From contig NW_022985071.1 in the NCBI RefSeq assembly GCF_010015585.1, positions 385,542-449,541 of the forward strand: a DNA stretch of 64,000 bases, given 5' to 3'. Every line of letters starts with the position of its first letter. Position 1 is the first letter of the stretch. Under the pieces are notes generated by a model that was given only the letters and a program-made list of their open reading frames with translations, did no database searches and had not been told where the DNA came from. The position numbers and the translations under genes are program-made. This document shows, piece by piece, positions 34,201 through 44,130 of this stretch. This stretch comes from Eremomyces bilateralis CBS 781.70. Its lineage: Eukaryota; Ascomycota; Dothideomycetes; Eremomycetales; Eremomycetaceae.

Positions 34201-35762
34201 AGGGCTTGTCTCAGGAACACATTTCGGGATAGCCGCGCTCCGCACTTTTTACTCTCAACCCCCCAACCTCATCTTATTTCGCAGTCAGCCCCTCATCCTC
34301 CAGGAACTAACACGAACCGTCTCATATCCCGAATACCTGCTCCTGTATCATCGTTAGAGTTGCGCTGTATTCACCAAGCAGTTCGTTCCCAACACCCTGT
34401 CAGCCGCGCTTCGCCTGAACTTGGCCACAACATCGCTTGACGCACTCGAGGCAACAGCAGTAGCAGCCTCCCTCCGTCGCCTATGTCGCTTGTCTCAACC
34501 CTTTGTTCTGTAACACCCGCTTGGACGCCATTCTTCCTTTCTCGGTCAAGAATGCCGCGTCGTTGCAAAACACGGCATCCGTAGAATGGAAGAATTTGCT
34601 GCCTACCACAAGGGAAAGGAAGAACTTGCGCACTAATCCCGACACAGGTATTGCGACCGGTTTCCAAAGGGAGGGAGAAACATTGGATGTCTGTGATGAC
34701 ACAGGCTTGCCCTCCTAACCTCCTGGCAAATGTTAGAGACATACCAAAGTCCTGGTGTTCGGTTGCGTGGATGTTAATATATCTACTCTCGCCGTCCGCC
34801 TATCTGCCCATCCTTCACCCCATTTTCCGGCCCTGAACCATTTTGGCTCGTCGCTCTCTGTGTTATGTTTTGGACCTTTTTATATACCACAAGCTAATTC
34901 CTGTTAATTGATTCCTACATCATACCTATCCTACTCTCGTTAGCACCAATCCTAAACGAAAGTCGATCCTGCTCATCGGGTGACCTCATTTGCGCTTGCA
35001 GGATCCCCAGGCTGGGATCAGATCATTACCTCATTACCCAGCCGTGCAGCAGGGCGATCATCCTCGACGGGACAATTAATTAATCTGCTTCGAAGTCAGA
35101 AAGTTCCGACTTCATCCTCTCGTTGGCCCTGGCCCTCCTCTCCATTGGGTGAACCATCGGACCTTGTAATCAGGTGCCGTATCTCAATCTACCCGGTGCG
35201 CGACCTGGACAACGCTGCGTGTTTCCTTCAAACATCCAAGACTCGGTAAAATAGATCATCGTGGTGCAATTCGTTGCAAGACAGCCGTGATACCTAAGAA
35301 TTCCAGTGCGACTGAGATCTACGCCAGTCTCCGCGAGCGTTCGGACGAGGAAGCTCGCCTTGATCGTCGAGAACATCAACCGCTGCTTCACAACCTCTCG
35401 ATCCTTCCATTGCGATTCTCGAATAATAAGACTAGGACTCGCCTAGTTTATTTATTTGAAGATCCGGGTAATCTGGGTTGTTGGAATATTCTGAAAAAGA
35501 CATTGGAGTTGCCTGCTATTCCCAGTTTGGTGGTTCCCGCTCCCCCTGGACATTAAAGATATATTGCAAACTACATGTCCTTTTCATTCCACAGTTGAAC
35601 TCAACTGTTTGCAGGAACAAAATCTCACTTTCCGCTCGTTTTCATTTGATTCATCTCTACATCTCTTTCTTAAGAGAGTTTGGGGTTTTCCAGTCTTCGA
35701 AGTTTCCATCTTCTTATTCGGACTCCGTGGACGTCGATCACCCATCCAATCGAACCACCACG
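31266..35762. other. Long gene-free stretch of about 4.5 kb
   Basis: No coding region is supported on either strand. Base composition varies, with an AT-rich patch at about 31640-31710 (runs of ATAATAATAA). A perfect 10-bp inverted repeat with a 2-base loop lies at 33279-33300. The last roughly 800 bases are the upstream region of the gene starting at 35763. No transposase-like frame, long repeat or RNA gene was recognised. Confidence 0.5.
33279..33300. repeat. Tight hairpin: CTACTATGTA / TACATAGTAG
   Basis: Two perfectly complementary 10-bp arms are separated by CA. The stem is AT-rich and could extrude as a cruciform or be a short palindromic footprint. Confidence 0.85.
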
Positions 35763-36386
35763 ATGCGATCTCCATTGTCCCATCCGCTCCGCCGTCTTCG
35801 AACGGCATTCTCCCCTTCACCATCCCACCGCCGCCGCCAAACGGCCTCCCCAGACCCCGTTCGCCACTCCCCCACCTCCTCATCCTCTCCGCTCTCACAC
35901 CCGGGGAGCTCTTCCCCCTCGACCAGTTCCCTCGATATATATCATGATGGCCCACCCCGTCATCCGTCCGCCTCGCACAACATCAACACGATAAACGGCA
36001 CCACAGCCCACCCCTTACCAGTTCCAACCTCCGCGAAAGCCCGCGCAATCCTCCCACCGAGTACCCCCACGGATCTAAGCATGAGTCCAACCGACACCGT
36101 CTCCAACGCATCCTTCTCTCCGGCATCGGCCGTGTCTGTCAGCTCGTTCTCCCCGTCCTCTGCATTTGCGTCGGGCGGATTCCACGTCTCGCAGGGCGCG
36201 AAGTACGCGTCCCATCGGTTGCGGGGGATGCTCGCCATCCGGAGGCAACCTAGCGGTCTGGATCTGGAGCTAGAGGAGGAGAAGAGGGATTTCGGGGGGG
36301 TTTTGGAGAGGGTGATAGAGCCCCGGCCGGATGTGGGGACGAGAGTGGTGGCTGGGTGGGAGATGGTTTTGGAAGGCAAGGCATGA
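35763..36386 (+). CDS. Ser/Pro-rich hypothetical protein
   Basis: Single exon, 207 aa from the ATG at 35763 (MRSPLSHPLRRLRTAFSPSP). The frame is open 95 codons further upstream but that part shows no codon bias and contains no better start. The N-terminal two thirds is low complexity (Ser, Pro, Thr, His), predicted disordered, with many SP/TP sites that could be phosphorylated. Near the C-terminus, about residues 140-190, is an ordered-looking block, SQGAKYASHRLRGMLAIRRQ followed by an acidic helix LDLELEEEKRDFGGVLERV. This block is the kind of short conserved patch seen in uncharacterised Eurotiomycete proteins. No enzyme or binding motif is recognised. Confidence 0.6.
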   Translation: MRSPLSHPLRRLRTAFSPSPSHRRRQTASPDPVRHSPTSSSSPLSHPGSSSPSTSSLDIYHDGPPRHPSASHNINTINGTTAHPLPVPTSAKARAILPPSTPTDLSMSPTDTVSNASFSPASAVSVSSFSPSSAFASGGFHVSQGAKYASHRLRGMLAIRRQPSGLDLELEEEKRDFGGVLERVIEPRPDVGTRVVAGWEMVLEGKA

Positions 36387-36855
36387 GTGTCGAACTTGAA
36401 GACGGACTTGATCTTTTCTCCGACCAATTGGTGGGGTGGCTCTGATGAGTGATTTGCGCTTACACGGGAGGCATAAATGGTTGGGCTTAATTGGACCGGA
36501 TAGGTCTTTTCTTAAGAGCAGGGCGGCGCACGGCAGCTGTTTCATTATGATGGTCGATGAGTTATGAGAACTCACCTACCTCGACTTCAATTCGGTTGAT
36601 CGCAGGTTCAACGGTTCATATCCGGTTAAGGGATGGGATTCTGGCGTTCTCCGGGAATGAGCCACGATCTCCTCAGATCACGACTTTTAATGACCATTCT
36701 ACTTCTAGGCCATTGCCGCTTGCAAGGTCATTTTGTGCTTTTACTTTCGATACCAAGCAAACAGACTGGACGAGTAGATACCAAACGAATTTCAACTATC
36801 TCTTTCACAACTGCTAGACTTAACATGCTATTTCTGATGACTGACCCAGGTGTTC
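36387..36855. other. Intergenic region between convergent genes
   Basis: It holds the 3' flanks of the Ser/Pro-rich protein gene and the deaminase-like gene. No supported frame or repeat is seen. Confidence 0.5.
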
Positions 36856-38213
36856 TCACCCAGTATCATGCAATATATTACTCCGGAAGTCCTCTAGAAT
36901 ACTTTCCATGCGTTTCCGTTCACCGTCTCCACCAAACATCATCCCACACGCAGTCCGACAGATTGACCAACAGTCCACCCGACTCAGTGGGTGCCACTGC
37001 CCGTTCGCAGTCTTGCGCCCGAAATGCTGTGACACGATGAGGAACTCGTTTGACAATGGACTTCCGAACACCCCCACGTCGTCCGTGCAAAGCGTCACCT
37101 TCGCCCGTGCCTGCCCCGCATTCAAACTCTCCCCGCCCCCATCCCGTTCCCACCAGTCCTTGAAATGATGGCCTGGAAACCCCCCGTCCGTCAGTTTCGC
37201 CATCACGTTGCACGACAAACACATCTCCACACCTCGCCCTTCGCTGATGATCTGCTCGCGCAGATCTTCCGGCACCCGGCATACGTGGCCCAGCCGCCTG
37301 GCACCCACGTCCTTGCTCAGCAGAAACTCCAGCTCCGGCCTGCTCGCGGACGCCGGCGTCTCAGCGAAGTGGACCGTCACCGCCAGCCCGGCTTCGGCCG
37401 CTCGGCGGAACGCATGGCGGAGGACTTCCTGGTCGATGGGGTGTTGCGGATGTCCGCAGAGGTCGATGCCCACGATGCCCTGGGAGCGGTACTTGATCGC
37501 GTAGCCTATCACTGTTTGAACTCGCAATTCGTCGTAGCGGCGGTCAAGGCTGATGATCAGTTTGGCTCGGATCCGCGGATTGGCGCTGTCCTCGGGCGGC
37601 TGGAAACCCCGGGATAAGTGCCAGTCGGAGATGGCTTGCAGGACGGTCTGGATGTACTCCTCTGCGGACATGGTCTCCGACTTGCGGGGAGTGGTGCGAA
37701 GCTCGATGTAGCGGACTCCATCGGCAAGGAAGTCGCGGAGGACGGAGGTGACGGCGTGGGTGACGGCAGAGGGTGTGCTTAGAAGGGAGTAGATGTAGTC
37801 ATCGAAGATAGGGAAGAATCTAAGTAGGGGTAGAGCGTCAACAGTCAGGAGAAAAGCCCGGATCAAAAGCGCTCTGCGTGGTGATCATGTGCCTGGATAA
37901 GACCTACGATTTCACGTCCATCTCCGTCTTTTCCGGCGGCAGAGCGGTCAGTGGATCTTCCAGTTCGAAGCTGGGATCCGACTCTCTGCGGGTGATCCAT
38001 ATCTGGTGGAGGGTTTTTCGACTGATGCTTCCACTCAGGTGGGCATGTAGCTATACAGATGTGAGCCCTCCATCTCCATGTCTTATTAAAATTCCAACAG
38101 AAAGGTGCCTTGAAACGTTTGGACTTAATGGAAGAGCTAGAATGCTGCAGGAAAAGTACCTCAATTTTCGGAAGCGCCTTTGTGAATTTAAGATCGACTG
38201 CGCCTGACTCCAT
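36856..38213 (-). CDS. Adenosine-deaminase-like metallohydrolase, ADAL type (three exons)
   Basis: Model on the minus strand: exons 38213-38160, 38050-37908 and 37819-36856, 386 aa. Intron 1 (109 nt) splits the diagnostic motif: exon 1 ends ALPKIE and exon 2 begins LHAHLSGSISRKTL, restoring PKxELHxHLxGS with metal ligands His20 and His22. Intron 2 (88 nt) joins EMDVKS to FFPIFDDYIYSLL. Other catalytic elements are present: FLADGVRYIELRTTPR, VTVHFAET with the third His, ARRLGHVCRVP, MCLSCNVMAKL, and TLCTDDVGVFG with the Asp pair. The layout and length fit the ADAL/N6-methyl-AMP deaminase branch more than classical adenosine deaminase. The predicted reaction is hydrolytic deamination of (N6-modified) adenosine or AMP in the cytosol. 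It diverges from the PHD gene at 39372. Confidence 0.9.
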
Positions 38214-38613
38214 TGCTACTGGAAAGGAACGATGTATTGACGATATAGTTTGATGTTTACAGCAGAAGCAAAACAAAGTCTACCCATTGTCCCGTATTGA
38301 AGTGAATGACTTCATTAGTAGGTAGTAACTAGGTAAGAAGTCAGGAACTCGGCTAGCCAAAACGGGCAGGAAGTTCATTCCGGTGGTGTGTCGGTACGAG
38401 AGAGCTGAGTGAGAGGGTCTGATGTACGAGAGTGACGCACCATAGCAGATTGATAGATCTTTGAGTGATTTGAACTCAAAGCACTTAATGAATGGGATAT
38501 ATTCATTCAATCAATCAAGGAGACAAGGACGTCTTTTATTGTATCTCTTTCTGTGGAAAGGATGGATTTGTGACACTGGTATTGAATTGTCAGTCAGGTT
38601 CAGTTGTGCAGTG

Positions 38614-38971
38614 GAGGGTTTCTGCCAGGATTTTCAGCGCTGTTAGCGCGCCAATCCGCGTATTTTTCAGCTGAAAAGTATGAAATGTGTGGCCGTAACT
38701 AGTAAGGCGTGCTTTCGATTAAAATACAGCTGTTAACGATTTACAGCTGTGGTAAATCGTTAACAGCTCAATTTTCCGCCCTCATCGCCTTGTCAACCTT
38801 CCTAATTCCTATCTAAGATTAGTGCCAGGGCAGACAAGAATACGATATAAATCCAATGTTCTGACGCCAAGACGCTTTGACCAAAATGGTTAATAAAATG
38901 CTGCTGAGTAAAGCTGTTAAAATTCACTGGTCGAAATTTTCAGCGCTGAAAATTTCCTGGCAGAAACCCTC
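38614..38971. mobile_element. MITE-like non-autonomous DNA element, about 358 bp
   Basis: Terminal inverted repeats of about 29-31 bases are visible. The left end starts GAGGGTTTCTGCCAGGA at 38614 and runs to 38642; the right end at 38941-38971 is its reverse complement, with two extra bases. Both then continue TTTTCAGCGCTG. A 5-bp direct repeat CAGTG flanks it at 38609-38613 and 38972-38976 and is the likely target duplication. Alternatively CAGTG belongs to a hAT-like terminus (CAGTGGAGGG against CACTGGAGGG), in which case no clear 8-bp duplication is seen. The interior has no coding frame and contains a perfect 17-bp inverted repeat. The two ends differ little, so insertion may be fairly recent. 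Confidence 0.72.
38728..38768. repeat. Perfect 17-bp inverted repeat inside the MITE
   Basis: Arms at 38728-38744 (AGCTGTTAACGATTTAC) and 38752-38768 are exact reverse complements around a 7-base loop. It may be a subterminal structure of the element or a nested smaller palindrome. Confidence 0.9.
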
Positions 38972-39371
38972 CAGTGGAAATGAAACCTGGCGAGTGGTGA
39001 GTGGTGACGAATCCGCTGAATTGTGCTGTGGCGCCAAGTCGACCTGCGCCACAGGTCCACATCGATATAACAAATCCCAGCCACATCAACATACATCCAC
39101 GTGACTTAAAGTGTGGCGTTAACCTGTTCCTAACCCGTTCCTTAACATTTCGAAATGGAACGCGATCATCACTTCATCGACTTCGATAATCTCACCTGTT
39201 TCTCCATTATCCTACATCCAACATCACCATATCTTCCTTCCGCTTTTCTTTTCTACGTGCAAAATCCACTTACTGTCCCATCCTTACCCTGATACTTGCC
39301 CTGCCGCTATCCTTCACCTATCGTACACGCGTTCGACTGTCATCAGTTGCGTTCCATCACCCACTTCCACC

Positions 39372-42300
39372 ATGGGGTCGAGGAAGCGTGGAAGGGAGGA
39401 GATGGAGGCGGAAGAGCCCCCCAAACTTCCAAGTACTCTAGTCCGACTACGCAACACCTGGGAGTTTGCATCCCTTATGCAGTATCTCTTCACCTTTGGC
39501 AGAGCTGTCAAGGTTGTGGACACCGACATCGAGGTACATCTCCATCCGCTACCCTAGGCTCCTACCATCTTGTTGAGAACTATTTATGCTGATATTCTTT
39601 CTGCTGCAGGATTTCGAAGAGAAATGTCTAGCACCTGATCGATCTTCCAAGCTAGGTGAAATCGGCCTGGCCCTTCTCAAAAATGTTTCATCCCACAAAG
39701 GACTGACGTACGACCTTCTCCTTGGTACTCATGCGCTCTCTGTGCTGACCCAAGCAGCCCCGAGATTTTTGACGAATATACTCGCCGCCAGTACCTTGCT
39801 AAGGCACCCGAGAGGAACCCCTTTGGTGACGAGGAAGAACCCAATAGCTTCGCAGCTTTCGACCTGTTTCAACAGCTTCGCATTCTCCATCAACTGTCGG
39901 TATGGACCTTTGTCAACCCAGACCGGATAAGGGAGAAAATGAATGAACGAGATGCGGATCAAGCAAGCTGGGTACGTTGATCACATCCATAAATACACCG
40001 AGCAAGAACTTACGTCTACGCAGCGTATTGACCCTTTTGGATGGGATGCGGATGATAGAATCTACTTCCTGCTCGACGATGATCGTTTTTACCGCCGTAC
40101 CGACCCAGCTCTTCCCGACCCTGCCCCAAAGAAGAAGTCTACCAAGAAGCCGAAATCTAAATCTAGAGCATCCCGAGCGAGCAAACGACTCCGGTTCTCC
40201 GAAGATCATGCCGAGGACGATGATGAAGAGGACGCCGTCGCAAACGTCGAAACTTCTGAGCAAGCGACGGTTGAGGAAAACACATTGGGGGGCATGAAGT
40301 GGGAATGCATAGCCATCACGCTTGACGAATATTATGGGATCATCGAATCGTTCAAAAAGTCCAAGGACCCTAACGAGAAGGATCTCTACAAGCGATTGAC
40401 GGATTCTGTGCTTCCTATCATTGAGAAACGAGAAGAGGAGCGCCAAAGAAAGGAGGAGAAGCGCATCAAGGACCTAGAAATCATGGAGAAGTTGGCCATG
40501 GCGAAACGGTCTAGCCGCCTTGCTGGCAAGAAAGAGAAACTCAAGGAGGCGGAAGCTGCTGCTGAGGAGGAGAGAAAACGAAGGGTGGAGTTGGATCTTG
40601 TTCGAAAGGAGCAGGAGAAGCAGCGCAAGATGGAGGCCGTATGTGGCATTTTGATTCAAGCGGTCTGTTCACAGCTAACCATTCACAGGAGCGACATAAT
40701 CGCATGATGACACGCGAACAGCGCCTCAAAGAACGAGAGGTCAAACGCATTCTTCACGAACAAGAACTCCGTAGATTAGAAGAGGACAGCAAGCGATTGG
40801 AGCAAGAAGAGTCACGCATATCGGAACGCCACCTCAAAGCGGAAATGGAACGCCGCCAGAAAGAGCTAGAGAGTCTACAGGAAGACGAATGGATCTTCGA
40901 CTGTTCCGTATGCGGCAAGCATGGGGAGAACTACGACGATGGGGAGCATAGCATCGAGTGCGAGACCTGCAAGGTGTGGCAACACAGCGCTTGTCATGGT
41001 ATCAACAAAGAACAGGCGGAGAATGAGAACTTCCACTTCTATTGCAAAGACTGCAAGAAGAGAGAGGAGGAGGCGAAGAAGCCACAGCCTCTCAAAGTTA
41101 AGATGGGACCATCTCCGAAGTCTACCAAGGCCCAAAAGGCGGCGGCTAGTCCACATGGGCTCACAAAGGACGGGAGGCCCAAGAAAAAGCCTGGACGACC
41201 TCGAAAGAATCCGCTCCCTGAGGGGGCTCCAAATGGCACATCTCCTGCTGCCAATGGTGTTCCAAGTGGATCTCCGTCAGCCGCGCCCAAGCCTATGGTT
41301 GTGGTCGATGTCAACGGCCTGTTCAACCAACCCCGTCCAGTCACACATCAATCCGGGCCCGTGCCATATCAATCTCCCGCCTTCTCCCAGACATTCGGCG
41401 CACCGATGCGTCCAGCCTACTTTGGGCCACCGCAAGGCTACAGCGTTGGTGGAGCCACTGCTCAAAAGAACGAGACACCGCGACCGATGCAACCAGCACA
41501 ATCGGTACAACCGCATGGATATTCCAATGGCCATCCCTCCTATACCCCTTATCCTGCCACGGACCAGTCAAGCCCACGGGCCGTACCGATGACGAGTACC
41601 GATCTACCCCGTCCCCCAAGTGCGCATAGCCCGTATCCACCGCCCCAGCAGCCTCCTCAGAAACACATGCCCCCGCAAACCCCATCCCAAGCGAACGGCT
41701 TCCATCCGAAGAGCAGCCCCGCGCCAGTCTTCCCCTCCGAAGGCTCGCTACAGTTTCCCCGCCCCGAAGGCCCCACCGCAAACCCTGTTCCCATCAAACA
41801 TGCGTCTCCGAGTCTTCCGCCGCTCCATCCGCACCATTCTCCGAGTTTATCCCAACCGGCACCGCACTTCTACGGACCGCCCCGCGGGTCGTCCCACTCT
41901 CCTCAGCAGTCGATGCCGATATCTCCAGTGAAACGGTCGCCCCACGGGCCGTCCCACTCTCCTCGGCACCCGCGGCCTATGTCTCCGGTTAACTGGTCGC
42001 CCCGCCCACATCAGCAGCCGATGCCTGTGTCTCCGATTAAACGGTCGTCGCAATTCCGACCCTCGAGCACACCGGAGCCGCGACCAGTGGATCCGAATCA
42101 AGGTCATGGTGCATACTCTCCAGTGGAGCCGAGGCAAGGTGCATATTCTCCGACTGCGTCCGCGATGCACACATCCCCGTTGCTTCCTCCAGCAGCCGGA
42201 GGCATGTCACCTAGGAAGCGGCCCAGTCCTCCCCACTCCTTCGGAAGTCCGCCTCCAGGCTCGCTCCACAATCCTACCGGCCAAGCTCCCGGGATCGCTC

Positions 42301-42623
42301 CATTCACTGCGCTGAACGGTGCCTCTTGGAACCACTCCAATCGACTTACTTCTGCAGGCGCCACGGCGATGAATGTGAGCGATGGTAGCAAAGGCGGACT
42401 ACCTGGCATCCTAAGCTCGAGCCCGAGGGGTTACAGTCCGATCAAGCACATGCCTGGTACGCAGCCAGATGGGAACCTAGAGGCGCTCCCTGAAGCTGCG
42501 CATGATCATATTTCAGGACTAGGAAGTCCGATCAAAATGAATACGAACCCGCTGCCCGTTGGCGAGCAGAGCGGCTCGTCCTTTGAGAGCAAGATGGATG
42601 TTGACGAACCACGCGACGCTTAG
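39372..42623 (+). CDS. PHD-finger chromatin protein with N-terminal DDT-like region and AT-hook (five exons)
   Basis: Model: exons 39372-39533, 39610-39707, 39758-39971, 40024-40638 and 40689-42623, 1007 aa, all phases consistent. The N-terminal helical domain (about residues 18-110: RLRNTWEFASLMQYLFTFGR, then KGLTPEIFDEYTRRQY) looks like a DDT/WHIM-type domain. It is followed by RIDPFGWDADDRIYFLLDDD, as in remodeller-associated proteins. A long Lys/Glu/Arg coiled coil covers about residues 265-430. The PHD finger at about 435-485 (CSVCGKHGENYDDGEHSIEC, CKVWQHSACHG, YCKDC) has the full Cys4-His-Cys3 set with the Trp of methyl-lysine readers. An AT-hook core KKKPGRPRK lies near 528. The last 450 residues are Pro/Ser/Gln-rich with degenerate repeats of M-P-x-S-P-[VI]-K-R. 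Likely role: nuclear histone-reading cofactor. Confidence 0.9.
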
Positions 42624-43273
42624 TTTACGTCATGTGTTTGGGCTTTAGGGAGGTTCGGAGACGAATATTTGTACGATACCATGGCCAGGGAAGTTGGTTA
42701 GAAAAGCATTGAGAAGGGTATTGCACTCAACCATAGCGTTCTTGGGTCTCCCCTTAGACATATCACTGCACGACTGGCTTGGCCAGCTCGAAAAGACCGG
42801 GCTGCGGTCAACTTTGCAATACCATATACACGATTAGAATCACGCTCTTCATTCCAGTGCACTTAGGTTCCGTATGACATGACTGAATTTGGAGAGTTCG
42901 TTCTGGGGGTCGACATTATCAAACGTGGAATAAAATTTATCTGCTAACTACCTATCTGAAAGGAAATTTCGGTGAGTATTTGCACTGTCGATTGGGGCCA
43001 AGTCCTCCAAGTACCTGCTCCTTCATTTCTTGCAATCCCTCACAAGTCAGTCGAGCTGGATTCACGCACCGATGACGCTTACTCACAGGATCCCTTTGAT
43101 ATACGTTCACTTCGAAGAACTTGTCGTGTTCCTCACACTTGAAGTTCTTATATCTATTCCAATCAATCAACGTCTTCCCGACAATTGGATCGGCTAGTGA
43201 GCAACGCACGCGTTCAACTTCTGGAAGTTAGCCTAGATCAAGTCGTTCTTCGAGGCCTCCCTCGACTTGCTGA
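42624..43273. other. Intergenic region, no firm gene
   Basis: An 85-codon minus-strand frame at 42952-43209 has several Cys and His residues but no recognisable spacing. I do not call it a gene. Confidence 0.4.
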
Positions 43274-43522
43274 ATGAGCGGTGTGGTTGATATATTTTAC
43301 AGTACGTACCGCATGAAGCACTCCCCACCTTTTATCTGCGAAGCGGAAGCTTGTGGGAAGGCATTTCGATACAGAAAGGATCTTGACCGGCACCGCAAAA
43401 CCAAGCATTTAGAGCTGTTTCAGGAGCCTGTGATATATCATAGTCCTTATGAAGGATGCAAGTTTTCTTTGGTGGGAGTGGCTGGCATCTCAAGAGGAGA
43501 TAACCTCAACAGGCATATCTAG
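43274..43522 (+). pseudogene. Possible C2H2 zinc-finger gene remnant
   Basis: A frame from the ATG at 43274 encodes one convincing finger, FICEAEACGKAFRYRKDLDRH followed by RKTKH. A second, incomplete one follows (YEGCKFSLVG...SRGDNLNRHI) and a stop codon falls just before its last His; translation in the same frame past the stop continues PQHERL. The F-R-x-x-D-L-x-R-H ... R-x-D-N-L-x-R-H arrangement is that of a fungal two-finger family. Here only about 82 residues are open and no upstream exon is obvious. It could be a decayed copy, or the final exon of an unrecognised short gene. Confidence 0.4.
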
Positions 43523-44130
43523 CCTCAGCACGAAAGGCTAAATTCGGTCTAGCAGTAGAAAATATACTAGAGACATTAATGAAGCAGTCATGCCATCAAA
43601 TTGAACGATACTAGGCGCCGGCGCGTAGTATAAAATTTCGGGGTAAGTTAGTTGTTGTATAAGTAAACTTAGCGGAGTCTCATATGTCACTTCACCACGA
43701 GGCATTTTTCGGCTTTTGCACAACTGGCTTCTGTATGAAGCCGAAGGTTAGGCTCAAATGTGGACGTATTGCCCCTAATACGTGTCATGAGCTAATTGTG
43801 GCGGAAGGTCTGAGTAACGCAGCGATACAGATATGGTAGGGTCTGATCATTTCTCTGACCATTCAATCATGAACTATCGAATTCAAGGGCATATATTGGG
43901 GAGGTATGTAGTAAAACACCAAGCTTGCCAACAGCTTGTACAGAATATATAATTTAGAAAATAAAGCCTTTTCATCTCGCAATGCGGTTGGTATCAATAG
44001 TAGGGAAGGTTGTACTTCTGTCATAAAACGTCCTTAGAAACGAAACTCGCGCCTCATGCTGAGTAAACTGAGATCAATCAATGATATCAAAATTAACCGA
44101 CCATCTAGTAATGACTCGAACTACGAAAGG
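43523..44130. other. Intergenic region with a short palindrome
   Basis: No gene is seen. An adjacent inverted repeat, ATACTAGGCGCC/GGCGCGTAGTAT with one mismatch, lies at about 43609-43632. The rest is AT-rich 3' flank of the rhodopsin-domain gene. Confidence 0.45.

Larger units (their letters stand above)
38214..39371. promoter_or_regulatory. Divergent intergenic region between deaminase-like and PHD genes
   Basis: About 1.16 kb separates the two start codons. The middle third is occupied by the MITE-like element at 38614-38971. The remainder holds no frame worth calling. Confidence 0.45.

Noticed and set aside
42952-43209. 85-codon minus-strand frame with several Cys and His
   Set aside because: The spacing fits no zinc-binding family I know, and no flanking exon or good start context is seen.
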